From: Flavobacterium saccharophilum
Lineage (GTDB): Bacteria > Bacteroidota > Bacteroidia > Flavobacteriales > Flavobacteriaceae
Assembly (NCBI RefSeq): GCF_900142735.1
Contig: NZ_FRBY01000006.1
Location: 248,001 to 312,000 of the forward strand
Reading direction: 5' to 3'
Length of the DNA: 64,000 nt
Shown: positions 16,284-26,757 of the stretch, in pieces
How positions within the stretch are numbered: the first letter of the stretch is position 1
How the letters are laid out: the number at the start of each line of letters is the position of its first letter
Translations under genes and position numbers: made by a program
The notes under the pieces: model-generated
Told to the model about the DNA's origin: nothing
What the model saw: the letters and a program-made list of their open reading frames with translations, nothing else
Databases searched by the model: none

Positions 16284-17619
16284 TTAGCATTTTTTTAATT
16301 GATGGAACCATTTCACCAATATCTCCAGCTCCTATTGTTACAATTATTGGCGCATCACTGGCTTTGATTTCCGCTAATAAATCATTTTTTGCAACAATTT
16401 TCTTATTCGAACTTGTCATTTTACCTAGCAACCAATCCGATGTAATCCCTTCCATCGGTAATTCACGTGCCGGGTAAATATCCATTAAAAACACTTCATC
16501 AAATTGTGATAAACTTTCTGCAAATCCATCAGCAAAATCTCTCGTTCTGCTAAATAAATGCGGTTGAAAAATCGCCAAAACTTTACGTCCTGGATACAAT
16601 TCGCTAACAGCCTGATGTACAGCATTTATTTCTGTTGGATGATGTGCATAATCATCTATATAAACTAAATTTTCAGATTTAATCTGATAAGAAAAACGTC
16701 TTCTGATTCCGTTGAATGAAGCAATGGCTTTTGCAATTAAGTCGGTCGGGGTGCCAAAAGTCTTAGCCATTGCAATAGCCATTAATCCATTCATTAAATT
16801 GTGTTTTCCTGGTAATCCAAAATGCAAGTCTTTCATAATTTCTGATGGCGTTTGCACATCAAAAACATAACTTCCATTTTCAATACGAACATTGAACGCC
16901 TTATATACAGCATCTTCATTTATAGCACATTGCACTCCTTCAAGAGGCAATTCTTTGGTTATAAACAACTTGCTTTTATCTTCAACTTTCGAAGCAAATT
17001 CTACAAACGAAGCCTCAATAGCATCGCTGGTTCCGTAAATATCTAAATGATCAGCATCCATAGAAGTGATACAGGCAATATTTGGATGCAAATGCAAAAA
17101 TGAACGGTCAAATTCATCTGCCTCTACAACCGTTACCGTTTTTCCAGTTCCAATTAAATTAGAATTGTAATTCTCAACTATTCCACCCACAAATGCGGTA
17201 ACATCTGCTCCACTCTCATATAAAATATGTCCTAGTATACTTGAGGTTGTTGTTTTTCCGTGTGTACCGGCAACTGCAAAACTAAAAGTGTCTTTCGTAA
17301 TAATTCCTAAAACTTCAGCACGCTTTTTAATTTCGTAATTTCTTTCGATAAAGTAATTCCACTCTGAATGTGATTTTGGAACAGCAGGCGTAAAAATCAC
17401 CAATGTATTCTCTACAAAATAATCACTTGGAATCAAATTAATATTATCTTCAAAATGAATATCAATTCCACTTTCAATCAATTCATTAGTTAACATCGAA
17501 GGCGTTTTATCGTAACCTGAAACCTGTTTCCCGATATATTTAAAATAACGAGCCAGAGCACTCATTCCGATGCCTCCAATACCAATAAAATAAACGTTCT
17601 GTATTTGATTTAAATTCAT
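16270..17619 (-). CDS. murC: UDP-N-acetylmuramate--L-alanine ligase
   Basis: Cytoplasmic ligase of 449 residues that adds L-Ala to UDP-MurNAc using ATP. The N-terminal Rossmann motif FIGIGGIGMSALA is at residues 11-23. The Mur-ligase P-loop GTHGKTTT is at 118-125, and DEFDRSFLHLHP and DDYAHHPTEI, typical of MurC, follow. Length is normal. It is separated from murG by 154 bases in which I see no terminator, and it overlaps ftsQ. Confidence 0.97.
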   Translation of the reverse strand: MNLNQIQNVYFIGIGGIGMSALARYFKYIGKQVSGYDKTPSMLTNELIESGIDIHFEDNINLIPSDYFVENTLVIFTPAVPKSHSEWNYFIERNYEIKKRAEVLGIITKDTFSFAVAGTHGKTTTSSILGHILYESGADVTAFVGGIVENYNSNLIGTGKTVTVVEADEFDRSFLHLHPNIACITSMDADHLDIYGTSDAIEASFVEFASKVEDKSKLFITKELPLEGVQCAINEDAVYKAFNVRIENGSYVFDVQTPSEIMKDLHFGLPGKHNLMNGLMAIAMAKTFGTPTDLIAKAIASFNGIRRRFSYQIKSENLVYIDDYAHHPTEINAVHQAVSELYPGRKVLAIFQPHLFSRTRDFADGFAESLSQFDEVFLMDIYPARELPMEGITSDWLLGKMTSSNKKIVAKNDLLAEIKASDAPIIVTIGAGDIGEMVPSIKKMLNENI

Positions 17620-17773
17620 TTTAATTTTATTTTTTGGGCTATTTGTTTCTACTCTTATTTTGTAAAAAACTAGTAATTAAGCCTTTGTATTTTTTCTCCT
17701 TTAATAACCCAAAATGCCTAAAATAGCATTCTGTTTTCTTTTTTGTGTTGTATAATTTTAGACAAACTTTATA

Positions 17774-18859
17774 TTATAACAACTTTTTAATCTCCTCAAC
17801 AATAACTTTCGTTGCATTCGGCATCGCCAATTTTTTTATATTGGCACTCAACTGTTTTTGCTTCCCGTCATCTTTCATTAAAGCTTCAAAAACAATACTA
17901 AACTGACTGTCTAATTCTGATTCTTTCAATAAAATAGCACCTTTTGCATCTACAATAGCCTGTGCATTTTTTGTCTGATGATCTTCAGCAACATTTGGTG
18001 ATGGAATAAAAATCACTGGTTTTCCAACAATACATAATTCCGAAACCGATGATGCCCCTGCACGTGAAATAATCACATCAGCTGCAGCGTATACAAAATC
18101 CATTCTTTCAATAAAATCAACCACTCTTACGTGTTGCTGATTGTATTTTTTATAATCCTCAAAATATAATTTCCCGCATTGCCAAATGATCTGAACGTCT
18201 TGCGAAAGCATATTCTGTAATTCCTTTTCTATTAACTGATTGACTCTTCTCGCACCTAAACTTCCACCTAAAACCAATAGTGTTTTTTTATTTGGATCTA
18301 AACCGTAAAAAGCGATTGCTTCGTCTTTTTTACTTTCAATATCAATCAAATCCTGACGAACAGGATTTCCAGTCAGAACGATTTTTTCTTTTGGAAAAAA
18401 GTGCTCTAAATTTCCATAGGCTACACAAATTGCATTCGCTTTTTTGCTCAACAATTTATTTGTAATTCCGGGGAATGAATTCTGTTCCTGAATTACTGTC
18501 GGAATTCCGGATGAACCTGCTGCTTGTAATAAAGGCCCACTCGCAAAACCTCCCGTACCTATAACGACGTTAGGTTTAAACTGCTTAATGATCCTTCTTG
18601 ATTCTAATAAACTTGTTGCTAATTTTAAAGGAAACATCAAATTCTGCAATGTCAATTTTCGCTGTAAACCTGCAATCCAAAGTCCTTTTATCTCATAACC
18701 TGCCTGAGGCACTTTTTGCATTTCCATCTTATCCTGTGCCCCTACAAAAAGGAATTCTGCATCAGGAAATTGTAATTTTAATTCATTCGCAATTGCAATC
18801 GCAGGATAGATATGTCCTCCTGTACCGCCACCACTTAATATGAATTTATAATTTGTCAT
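17774..18859 (-). CDS. murG: Lipid II synthase MurG (UDP-GlcNAc transferase)
   Basis: GT28 glycosyltransferase of 361 residues that adds GlcNAc to lipid I on the inner face of the membrane. The N-terminal motif [16 protein letters not shown] is at residues 9-24. The second-domain signature [11 protein letters not shown] and the donor-binding [22 protein letters not shown] are complete. Length is typical. It lies 42 bases after ftsW and is part of the dcw cluster. Confidence 0.97.
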   Translation of the reverse strand: MTNYKFILSGGGTGGHIYPAIAIANELKLQFPDAEFLFVGAQDKMEMQKVPQAGYEIKGLWIAGLQRKLTLQNLMFPLKLATSLLESRRIIKQFKPNVVIGTGGFASGPLLQAAGSSGIPTVIQEQNSFPGITNKLLSKKANAICVAYGNLEHFFPKEKIVLTGNPVRQDLIDIESKKDEAIAFYGLDPNKKTLLVLGGSLGARRVNQLIEKELQNMLSQDVQIIWQCGKLYFEDYKKYNQQHVRVVDFIERMDFVYAAADVIISRAGASSVSELCIVGKPVIFIPSPNVAEDHQTKNAQAIVDAKGAILLKESELDSQFSIVFEALMKDDGKQKQLSANIKKLAMPNATKVIVEEIKKLL

Positions 18860-18901
18860 CTTTAAAAAATTTTACTCTTTAAAAACTATACTGTTCTTAA
18901 C

Positions 18902-20215
18902 TTATTTATTTAAAACCGCATTCATAGGATTTCTTGAATTGTCTTCAATCGAATACATTAATCCCTCTTCTTCATATATTTCATCAGCAGGTAAATCTTC
19001 TTCTGCTAGTTCTTTATCAATCAGTCTCTGAAGCGCTTCTTTTCTTCTTTCTTTTTCTTCTTTTTCTTCGGCAATTTCTTCATCTTTCTTAGTTACACTG
19101 ATGATAATTCCGAGTGAAAAACAAGTCATCCAAATCGAACTACCTCCACTACTAATCAACGGAAGCGTCTGACCTGTTACCGGCAATAATTCCACTGCAA
19201 CCGCCATATTAATCATCGCCTGAAATATCATCGGAAAACCGAGTCCGACGACTACTAATTTCCCAAATAACGTAGTTGCTTTATGTGATGCTATTACAAA
19301 TCGGAACAATAACAATAAATACAAAATTAAAATCGAAACTCCTCCAACTAAACCATATTCTTCAACGACAATGGCATAAATAAAATCGGAAGAAGATTGT
19401 GGCAAAAAGTTCTTCTGAACACTTTTCCCTGGGCCTAAACCTCCTAATCTTCCAGATGCAATTGCGATTTTTGCTTTTTCGATCTGGTAATCATCTTCAT
19501 CAGGTTTATCTGTGGTAAAGTTTGCAATACGACTTTCCCAGGTTGATACTCTGCTAAAGAATCTCGAATCCGGAAATGCTTTAGCTACCAAAAGGAAAAA
19601 CGCCAACATTGCAATTCCTGAACCGATAATAAAACCAATATACTTTAATGGATATTTTCCAATGAACGTTAACATCATAACCATAGCAAAAATCAATGCT
19701 GTGGTAGAAAAGTTCGCTGGTAAAATAAGTGCCAATGTGATAAAAACCGGCAACCAAAGCTGTATCAGTGAAACCTGAAAAGGTTCGTTTTCTTCTTTCG
19801 TTTTAGACAAATAACGCGCCACAAAAATAAATAGCACGATAGAAGCCAATGTCGAGGTCTGAAACGTGATTCCAATAAACGGAACCTGAATCCAACGACT
19901 CGCATTTGCTCCGGCAATTACAGTTCCTTTAAGCAATGTATAAAGCAATAAGAACCATACAATTGGTAAAGCAATTTTTGAAATCGCCCTGAAATAATGA
20001 TACGGTACTCTATGTACCCAATAAATAATCAGGAAACCAATACAAATGTGAGCCAGATGTTTTACCAAATAACCCAATGTATTCCCAGTTCCATGGCCAA
20101 TGTACGCCAAATTACTACTTGCACTAAAAACAGGCATAAACGAAAACAGTGCTAATAAAGCCACGAATGACCATATTACTCTATCTCCTTTTAATTTGTT
20201 AACCAATTCTTTCAT
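18902..20215 (-). CDS. ftsW: Peptidoglycan glycosyltransferase FtsW (SEDS family)
   Basis: A 437-residue polytopic protein with about nine or ten TM helices. SEDS signatures are visible: HRVPYHYFRAISKIALP, a loop with LGGLGPGKSVQKNFLPQSSSDFIYAIVVEEYG, and PVTGQTLPLISSGGSS near the end. A charged cytoplasmic tail of about 60 residues with a Glu/Lys-rich stretch follows. FtsW polymerises lipid II at the septum together with the class B PBP encoded upstream. Its position between murD and murG supports FtsW rather than RodA. Confidence 0.95.
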   Translation of the reverse strand: MKELVNKLKGDRVIWSFVALLALFSFMPVFSASSNLAYIGHGTGNTLGYLVKHLAHICIGFLIIYWVHRVPYHYFRAISKIALPIVWFLLLYTLLKGTVIAGANASRWIQVPFIGITFQTSTLASIVLFIFVARYLSKTKEENEPFQVSLIQLWLPVFITLALILPANFSTTALIFAMVMMLTFIGKYPLKYIGFIIGSGIAMLAFFLLVAKAFPDSRFFSRVSTWESRIANFTTDKPDEDDYQIEKAKIAIASGRLGGLGPGKSVQKNFLPQSSSDFIYAIVVEEYGLVGGVSILILYLLLLFRFVIASHKATTLFGKLVVVGLGFPMIFQAMINMAVAVELLPVTGQTLPLISSGGSSIWMTCFSLGIIISVTKKDEEIAEEKEEKERRKEALQRLIDKELAEEDLPADEIYEEEGLMYSIEDNSRNPMNAVLNK

Positions 20216-20245
20216 AGTGCTTAGTTTCAGGTTTTTCTTGTTTAA

Positions 20246-20280
20246 TGTTTCAGGTTCATCCTAATGTGAAACCTGAAACA
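20246..20280. repeat. Palindrome between murD and ftsW
   Basis: TGTTTCAGGTT (20246-20256) pairs with AACCTGAAACA (20270-20280). A further TTTCAGGTTTTTC stands just outside it (20225-20237). There is no clear T run after it on the minus strand, so it may be an RNA-processing or stability hairpin, or a repeat, rather than a terminator. Confidence 0.55.
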
Positions 20281-20291
20281 TGAAACTATTT

Positions 20292-21623
20292 TTATAAATT
20301 ATGAACAGCTTGTTTAAACTGTTTTCCACGATCTTCGTAGTTTTCGAATAAATCGAAACTTGCGCAGGCTGGAGACAATAAAACAGCATCGCCTTTTTCT
20401 GTTAATCTCTGTGCTGTTTTTACAGCATCACTCATATTATTTACTTCAACCATGATATCAACTACGTTGCCAAAAGCTTCGATAATTTTATGATTATCTA
20501 TTCCTAAACAAATAATTGCTTTTACTTTTTCACGAACTAATGACATTAATTCGTTGTAATCGTTTCCTTTATCAACACCACCAACAATCCAAACAGTTGG
20601 CACATTCATACTATCTAAAGCAAAAAAAGTAGCATTTACATTTGTTGCTTTTGAATCGTTGATATATTGAACATTCTGAATTTTTAATACTTTCTCTAAA
20701 CGGTGTTCTACACCTTGAAAATTAGATAAACTTTCGCGAATTGTTGCATTCCTAATTTGCATCAATTTCGCTACAGAGCTTGCTGCCATTGCGTTTTTCA
20801 TGTTATGTTTTCCTTCTAACGCAATGTATTCTGTTTCCATTGTAAACTCTTCTTGGTTGATCTTTATTTCCATTTTGTTGTTATTTATAGAAGCCCCTTC
20901 ATCGAATTTTTTAGTCAGCGAGAAAGGAATTAATTTTGCTTTTGTTGTGTTGTTTTTTAACCATTCTGCGCTTGCCTCATCGTCTGCATCGTAAATAAGG
21001 TAATCGCTTTCGGTCTGATTCATTGTTATTCTGAACTTTGAATCGATATACTTGTGATATTTATACTCGTATCGGTCTAAATGATCTGGACTGATATTCG
21101 TAATAATGGCAATATCCGGCCGGTATTCTATAATTCCGTCAAGCTGAAAACTACTTAACTCGAGCACGTAGGCATCGTATTTATTCTCAGCAACCTGCCA
21201 GGCAAAACTTTTTCCGATGTTTCCTCCCAAACCTACATTCAAGCCAGCTGATTTCAACAAATGATACGTCAGCATTGTTGTGGTAGTTTTACCATTGCTT
21301 CCGGTAATTCCAATTGTAAGTGCTTCTGTAAAAGGTTTTGCGAATTCAATTTCCGAAATCACTTTTACTCCGGCTGCAACCAGTTTTTTTATTATGGGAG
21401 ATTTTTCTGGAATTCCCGGACTTTTCATGACCACATCGGCATTTAAAATCAGGTCTTCAGTATGTTGCTCCTCTTCCCATGCTATTTTATTAATGATAAG
21501 AACTTCTTTATAACTCTCTTTTATCTTTCCAAAATCCGATACAAAAACATCGTATCCTTTTTTCTTCCCAAGAATAGCAGTACCTACACCACTTTCTCCT
21601 CCTCCTAAAACTACTAGCCTCAT
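20292..21623 (-). CDS. murD: UDP-N-acetylmuramoylalanine--D-glutamate ligase
   Basis: Cytoplasmic Mur ligase of 443 residues adding D-Glu to UDP-MurNAc-L-Ala. N-terminal Rossmann-like LVVLGGGESGVGTA at 3-16, P-loop GITGSNGKTTTTM at 105-117, the segment NISPDHLDRYEY, and C-terminal YINDSKATNVNATFFAL and LLSPACASFDLFENYEDRG, all diagnostic of MurD. It starts one base before the mraY stop codon region (adjacent genes, no gap), so it is probably translationally coupled to mraY. Confidence 0.97.
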   Translation of the reverse strand: MRLVVLGGGESGVGTAILGKKKGYDVFVSDFGKIKESYKEVLIINKIAWEEEQHTEDLILNADVVMKSPGIPEKSPIIKKLVAAGVKVISEIEFAKPFTEALTIGITGSNGKTTTTMLTYHLLKSAGLNVGLGGNIGKSFAWQVAENKYDAYVLELSSFQLDGIIEYRPDIAIITNISPDHLDRYEYKYHKYIDSKFRITMNQTESDYLIYDADDEASAEWLKNNTTKAKLIPFSLTKKFDEGASINNNKMEIKINQEEFTMETEYIALEGKHNMKNAMAASSVAKLMQIRNATIRESLSNFQGVEHRLEKVLKIQNVQYINDSKATNVNATFFALDSMNVPTVWIVGGVDKGNDYNELMSLVREKVKAIICLGIDNHKIIEAFGNVVDIMVEVNNMSDAVKTAQRLTEKGDAVLLSPACASFDLFENYEDRGKQFKQAVHNL

Positions 21624-22856
21624 CTATCTTAGTTTTAAAGTAACGATTGATAATATGGCTAACATAATCGCAACAATCCAGAATCGGGTAACAATTTTAC
21701 TTTCATGATATCCCTTTTTTTGATAATGGTGATGCAATGGTGACATCAGGAAAATTCTTCGTCCTTCACCGTATCTCTTTTTAGTAAATTTGAAATAACT
21801 CACCTGCAAAACCACTGAGAAATTTTCCACTAAAAAGATTCCACACAATAACGGAATCAATAATTCTTTTCTAACTGCAATTGCCAAAACGGCAATGATT
21901 CCACCAATAGTTAAACTTCCTGTATCTCCCATAAAAACAGATGCGGGATAAGAGTTGTACCAAAGAAATCCTATTAACGCTCCCACAAATGCAGATATAA
22001 AAACGGTCATTTCTCCAGAATTTGGGATATACATTATATTTAAATAATTGGAGAAAATAATATTCCCGGAAACGAACGTAAATATTCCAAGTGCGAGGAC
22101 GGATACTGCTGACGTTCCCGCGGCGAGACCATCAATACCATCTGTTAAATTAGCTCCGTTTGAAACAGCCGTTATAATAAAAATTACCACAGGAATAAAA
22201 ATCAACCAAGCCCATTTTTCATATCCTTCACCAGTAAAAGCCAATATTTCAGCATAATCAAATTCATTGTTTTTTACAAAAGGAATTGTCGTTGCAGTTG
22301 ATTTCTCCTCCACAGGAGCTGGTAAAACTACTGTTGTATTAGTCGAAGATTTAAATACATCTGTTCTTCCCGTATCAGTTCTAACTGTTACAGCTGGATT
22401 AAAATAGAGAACAGCTCCAACAATAATTCCCAAACCAACCTGGCCAATTACTTTAAAAATCCCTTTAAGACCTTCTTTATCTTTTTTGAATATTTTAATA
22501 TAATCATCTACAAAACCAATCGTTCCCATCCAAAGAGTAGTCACAATAAGTAATACAATGTAAATATTATGCAAACGAGCAAATAACAAAACAGGCACAA
22601 GGGTTGCAAAAATGATAATCAGTCCCCCCATTGTTGGAGTTCCTGCTTTTTCATTTTGCCCTTGAAGACCAAGCTCACGAACGGTTTCACCTACTTGCTG
22701 ATTTCTCAAAAAGTTAATGATTCTCTTTCCGTAAATCGTTGATAAAAGCAACGAAAGCATTAATGCTAAAGCCGATCTGAAAGTGATATACTGGAAAACA
22801 CCTGTTCCCGGTATATCTAATGTTTTGTCTAAATATTCAAATAAATAGTATAGCAT
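21624..22856 (-). CDS. mraY: Phospho-N-acetylmuramoyl-pentapeptide transferase
   Basis: Polytopic enzyme (410 residues, about ten TM helices) that transfers phospho-MurNAc-pentapeptide to undecaprenyl phosphate, giving lipid [15 protein letters not shown] is at 69-82, the catalytic DD of FVDDYIK is at 117-118, and [12 protein letters not shown] and the C-terminal [23 protein letters not shown] follow. About 50 residues around 160-215 ([20 protein letters not shown]...) form a polar loop that is absent from E. coli MraY (360 residues). Genes murE and murD flank it. Confidence 0.97.
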   Translation of the reverse strand: MLYYLFEYLDKTLDIPGTGVFQYITFRSALALMLSLLLSTIYGKRIINFLRNQQVGETVRELGLQGQNEKAGTPTMGGLIIIFATLVPVLLFARLHNIYIVLLIVTTLWMGTIGFVDDYIKIFKKDKEGLKGIFKVIGQVGLGIIVGAVLYFNPAVTVRTDTGRTDVFKSSTNTTVVLPAPVEEKSTATTIPFVKNNEFDYAEILAFTGEGYEKWAWLIFIPVVIFIITAVSNGANLTDGIDGLAAGTSAVSVLALGIFTFVSGNIIFSNYLNIMYIPNSGEMTVFISAFVGALIGFLWYNSYPASVFMGDTGSLTIGGIIAVLAIAVRKELLIPLLCGIFLVENFSVVLQVSYFKFTKKRYGEGRRIFLMSPLHHHYQKKGYHESKIVTRFWIVAIMLAILSIVTLKLR

Positions 22857-22937
22857 ATATCTTTTATTTTAAATTCCAATTTTGAATTAAATTCCAAATT
22901 CCAACGTCTAAATTCGAATCTGAAATTTCCTTTTTTG

Positions 22938-24401
22938 TTATTTCTTTAGTTGATCTAAAATTTCTTTTACCGTTTCCATATCATCAAAATGATGACGAAC
23001 ACCATTAATTTCCTGATACGTTTCATGACCTTTACCGGCGATTAAAATAATATCATTTGGCTGAGCCAATTGACAAGCTGTCTTAATAGCTTGTTTTCTG
23101 TCGGTAATTCTCAATATTTTTTTATAATTATGAGCTTCCACTCCTTTTTCCATTTCATCTAAAATCACTTCAGGATCCTCGTTTCTTGGATTATCAGAAG
23201 TTAAAATTGCCTTATCACTAAGATCTGAAGCAATTTTAGCCATAATTGGTCTCTTTGTTTTATCTCTGTTTCCACCACAACCCACAACTGTAATCAATTG
23301 TTCGTTTTTGGTACGGATATCATTAATTGTTTTTAATACATTGTCCAATGCATCCGGCGTATGTGCGTAATCAACAATTGCAGTAATGTTGCCTTCTGAC
23401 ACAATATATTGAAAACGACCCGAAACACTTTCTAAATCAGACAGTAAGCGTAACGCTTCAAGACTATCCATTCCTAGTTCAATTGCAGTTCCGTAAATTG
23501 CCAAAACGTTGTAAGCATTAAAGGTTCCAATCAGTTTTACCCAAACTTCATTTTCATTTACTTTTAGCAATAATCCAGACAATTGGCTCTCTAATATTGT
23601 TGCTTTAAAATCAGCATAAGATTTTAAAGCATAGGTAAATTTCCTGGCAACCGTATTTTGAAGCATTACAGTTCCGTTTTTATCATCAATGTTTGATAAA
23701 GCGAAGGCTGTTTTTGGCAGTGAATCAAAAAATGACTTTTTTACATCTCTGTATTCTGCAAAAGTTGGATGATAATCTAAATGATCATGTGAAAGATTCG
23801 TGAAAATTCCACCTACAAAATGCAAAGCTTCTGTTCTCTTTTGATGAATTCCGTGCGAACTCACTTCCATAAAACAATGTGTCACTCCAGCTTCGATCAT
23901 TTCATTTAAATAATAATTGATCGTAATAGAATCCGGCGTTGTGTGGGTTGCTTTATATTCTGTTTCATCAACCATGATTTTTACTGTTGATAATAAACCA
24001 ACTTTAAATCCTGCTTTTTCAAACAATTGAAATAATAAAGATGCTATTGTTGTTTTTCCATTTGTACCTGTGACACCCACTAATTTTAATTTTTCAGAAG
24101 GGTTTCCGAAAAAATTAGCTGCCATAAAAGCCAAAGCTGTATTTGTATCTTTTACTTTTATATACGTAATTCCTTTTTCAATATTTTCTGGTAATGTATC
24201 ACAAATAACCGCAATTGCTCCTAACTGAATTGCTTTTTCGATATAATCGTGCCCATCAGAAAGTGATCCGCGAATGGCGACAAAAACATCATTTGCTTCA
24301 ATCTTTCTTGAATCAAAATCAATTTTGTGTACGTCGATTTCTGTCGAACCTGTTACAGATTCAATCGCTACTTTATATAATATGTCTTTCAGTACTTTCA
24401 C
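22938..24401 (-). CDS. murE: UDP-MurNAc-tripeptide synthetase MurE (meso-DAP type)
   Basis: Mur ligase of 487 residues that adds the third amino acid of the stem peptide. SRKIEANDVFVAIRG at 31-45, P-loop VTGTNGKTTIAS at 110-121, and the substrate-specifying motif DNPR at about 404, in TSDNPRNEDPEVI. DNPR is the signature for meso-diaminopimelate, so this organism very likely has DAP-type peptidoglycan. The start overlaps the PBP stop by 4 bases (ATGA). The 81-base gap to mraY contains AATTCCAA repeats. Confidence 0.97.
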   Translation of the reverse strand: MKVLKDILYKVAIESVTGSTEIDVHKIDFDSRKIEANDVFVAIRGSLSDGHDYIEKAIQLGAIAVICDTLPENIEKGITYIKVKDTNTALAFMAANFFGNPSEKLKLVGVTGTNGKTTIASLLFQLFEKAGFKVGLLSTVKIMVDETEYKATHTTPDSITINYYLNEMIEAGVTHCFMEVSSHGIHQKRTEALHFVGGIFTNLSHDHLDYHPTFAEYRDVKKSFFDSLPKTAFALSNIDDKNGTVMLQNTVARKFTYALKSYADFKATILESQLSGLLLKVNENEVWVKLIGTFNAYNVLAIYGTAIELGMDSLEALRLLSDLESVSGRFQYIVSEGNITAIVDYAHTPDALDNVLKTINDIRTKNEQLITVVGCGGNRDKTKRPIMAKIASDLSDKAILTSDNPRNEDPEVILDEMEKGVEAHNYKKILRITDRKQAIKTACQLAQPNDIILIAGKGHETYQEINGVRHHFDDMETVKEILDQLKK

Positions 24402-26404
24402 GATAATTCTAATACTATGGTTGTGTTTTTACTAATAGTTTGTCCTGGCTGAATGGACTGTTTTTTCACTTTTCCAACACCAATAACTTTTACCTTCAAA
24501 TCAAGATTTTCAAGTAAAGCAATCGCATCCATTCCTGGCATTCCTTTCAAATTAGGAACCTGATTCGTTTTCTTATTTACTTCAGTGGTATATTTTTCAT
24601 AGCTGGAATCCTGCTTTGGAACTCTCGAATCCAGTTGTTTAATTTTATTTGTTGAAGGGGCATCTGTAAATATCTTTTGAGCAATTCTTTTAAAAACCGG
24701 CCCTGCAACATCGGCACCATAATAGTTATTGTTCGCTGTATTTGGTTTATGAACCACAACTATACAAGAATACTTTGGATGATCGGCCGGAAAATATCCA
24801 GCAAAAGAAGAAGCATAATACATTCCTTCTCTTCCTGCTTTACCATAATTTACCATAGCTGTTCCTGTTTTTCCTGCCATAGAAAAATCTTTCGAATATA
24901 ACTTAGAACCTGTTCCCTTTTTTACCACATTTTGCAAAACTGCTCTTACTTTTTTAAGCGTTTCTGGCGAACAAATGCTTGAATTCATTACTTCTGTATC
25001 AAACTTTTTAATCGTTTTATTCCATTCTTTAATTTCTGAAACAAATTGTGGCTTTACCATTACACCATTATTTGCCACTGCATTATATAGTGTTAAAGTC
25101 TGCATTGGTGTAACCGAAACTCCATATCCAAAAGCCATCCATGGAAGTGAAACTCCTGACCAATTTTTATCTTTTGGATGCGGAATAATAGCTCTTCCTT
25201 CTCCTTGAAAATGCAGTCCTAAAGTTTTATTCAGACCAAAATTCCTGATGTGATCTACAAATTTTGATGGATTACTTTTGTAATTATTATAAACTGCCTG
25301 AACCATCACTGTATTTGATGAAAGTTCAAATCCACGAGCTAACGAAATCTTACCATAACCACCTGTATGCGAATCACGTACAGATCTTCCGTAATACTTA
25401 ACTACTCCACCGTGACTATCATAAACAGTACTCGTATCTGCTACTTTGTCTTCTAAAATCGCCATCAAATCTACCAGCTTAAAAGTCGATCCTGGTTCGT
25501 GAGATTCTGCGACAGCATAATTTGTAGTTTCTTCATACGATCCATCTTCCATTCTTCCTAAATTGGAAATCGCTTTTACATAACCTGTTTCTGTCTCCAT
25601 TACTACAACACAACCGTGATCTGCTTCGTAATCTTCTAGCTGTTTCAATAAAGCGTGATGTGCAATATCCTGAATAAATACATCAATTGTCGAAATGACA
25701 TCATAACCATCAATCGGGTCAACTTCATTAACATCACGAATAGGTTTCCATTGTCCTTTTGCGATTTTTTGTTTTAGAATTTTACCATCTTTTCCGTTCA
25801 GATAACTTTTAAAAGCCCATTCAATCCCTTTTCCAACTTCAACGCCAGTTGCGGGATCGATTCGGTCGTAGCCTATCGTTCTTTCGGCTATTTTTCCTAT
25901 CGGATGTTTTCTAACCGTTTCCTGCTCCACTATAATTCCACCTTTGAAAGCGCCCAAATTGAATAATGGAAAACCTTTAATTTTCACATAGTCTGTGTAA
26001 CTCAATTTACGGGCAATCAAATAATAGCGGTTTTTATTGGCTCTGGCTTTTCTTAATTCCTGTTCGTAATAACCTCCCGGTCTATCGAGAACAGTAGCTA
26101 ATGAATCTGATAGTGCTTTTACGTGTTTTTCGAAAGTTTCTGTTTTTGGCGCTTTTGCATCAAATCTAATTTCATAATTAGGAATTGAGGTTGCCAGCAA
26201 ACTTCCATCAGCCGAATAAATATTTCCTTTGTTTGCCGGAATCACAAAATTTCTAACTGTACGCTGTTTCGCCAGTTTTCTATAATAATCTCCTTCAACC
26301 CATTGAATATTGGTTAATTTAACGACAATAGCAATTGCCATCACGAAGATGAAAACTGCTACGAGGTAAATTCTGTAGGATATATGTTTATCGTCTACTG
26401 CCAT
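24398..26404 (-). CDS. ftsI: Septal class B penicillin-binding protein with one PASTA domain
   Basis: A 668-residue transpeptidase with an N-terminal TM helix (residues ~9-28). The non-penicillin-binding domain contains RGYY-like 'DRPGGYYEQELRKARANKN'. The transpeptidase domain has SxxK as STFK near residue 305 (ESHEPGSTFKLVD), SxN in LSSNTVM and KTG in MAGKTGTAM near 511. A single PASTA domain (QVPNLKGMPGMDAIALLENL..., about 605-668) closes the protein. It crosslinks septal peptidoglycan together with FtsW. The position after ftsL and before murE is the canonical ftsI place. It overlaps ftsL by 10 bases. Confidence 0.95.
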   Translation of the reverse strand: MAVDDKHISYRIYLVAVFIFVMAIAIVVKLTNIQWVEGDYYRKLAKQRTVRNFVIPANKGNIYSADGSLLATSIPNYEIRFDAKAPKTETFEKHVKALSDSLATVLDRPGGYYEQELRKARANKNRYYLIARKLSYTDYVKIKGFPLFNLGAFKGGIIVEQETVRKHPIGKIAERTIGYDRIDPATGVEVGKGIEWAFKSYLNGKDGKILKQKIAKGQWKPIRDVNEVDPIDGYDVISTIDVFIQDIAHHALLKQLEDYEADHGCVVVMETETGYVKAISNLGRMEDGSYEETTNYAVAESHEPGSTFKLVDLMAILEDKVADTSTVYDSHGGVVKYYGRSVRDSHTGGYGKISLARGFELSSNTVMVQAVYNNYKSNPSKFVDHIRNFGLNKTLGLHFQGEGRAIIPHPKDKNWSGVSLPWMAFGYGVSVTPMQTLTLYNAVANNGVMVKPQFVSEIKEWNKTIKKFDTEVMNSSICSPETLKKVRAVLQNVVKKGTGSKLYSKDFSMAGKTGTAMVNYGKAGREGMYYASSFAGYFPADHPKYSCIVVVHKPNTANNNYYGADVAGPVFKRIAQKIFTDAPSTNKIKQLDSRVPKQDSSYEKYTTEVNKKTNQVPNLKGMPGMDAIALLENLDLKVKVIGVGKVKKQSIQPGQTISKNTTIVLELS

Positions 26405-26742
26405 ATTCTTTTAAAGAAACTTTTTTCTTCTTCTTTTTTAACTTCTATTTTTACTGGAGGAACTGTCGATGGAAAAATCTGTTTTTCAAGCATTTTATCC
26501 GATATCGTTGATTCCATTTTTAATTTCATTAATTCTGAACGTCGGTCTACAAATTCAGATCGCAATTCTTTTACTTCATTGTTCAGCTTTGCAATTTCAA
26601 AAACCTTTTGTTCGTATCGCTGTGTATTGGCAATCATTATTATGGCAAGCAAAATGATAAAAACAATGAATCGCCAGTTTTTAACTGCGTCATCATTTAT
26701 AAGAAACCTTGCTTTTAATATGCCAAATACTCCACCTTTCAT
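26395..26742 (-). CDS. ftsL: FtsL-like cell division protein
   Basis: A small bitopic protein (115 residues): cytoplasmic N-terminus, one TM helix at about residues 22-40 (NWRFIVFIILLAIIMIAN), then a coiled coil (residues ~42-80, KVFEIAKLNNEVKELRSEFVDRRSELMKLK) and a Lys/Glu-rich end. This topology and its place between rsmH and the PBP identify it as the FtsL equivalent, although the sequence itself is poorly conserved. It starts 15 bases after rsmH and its end overlaps the PBP gene. Confidence 0.88.
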   Translation of the reverse strand: MKGGVFGILKARFLINDDAVKNWRFIVFIILLAIIMIANTQRYEQKVFEIAKLNNEVKELRSEFVDRRSELMKLKMESTISDKMLEKQIFPSTVPPVKIEVKKEEEKSFFKRIWQ

Positions 26743-26757
26743 TTTTCTACCTTTATA

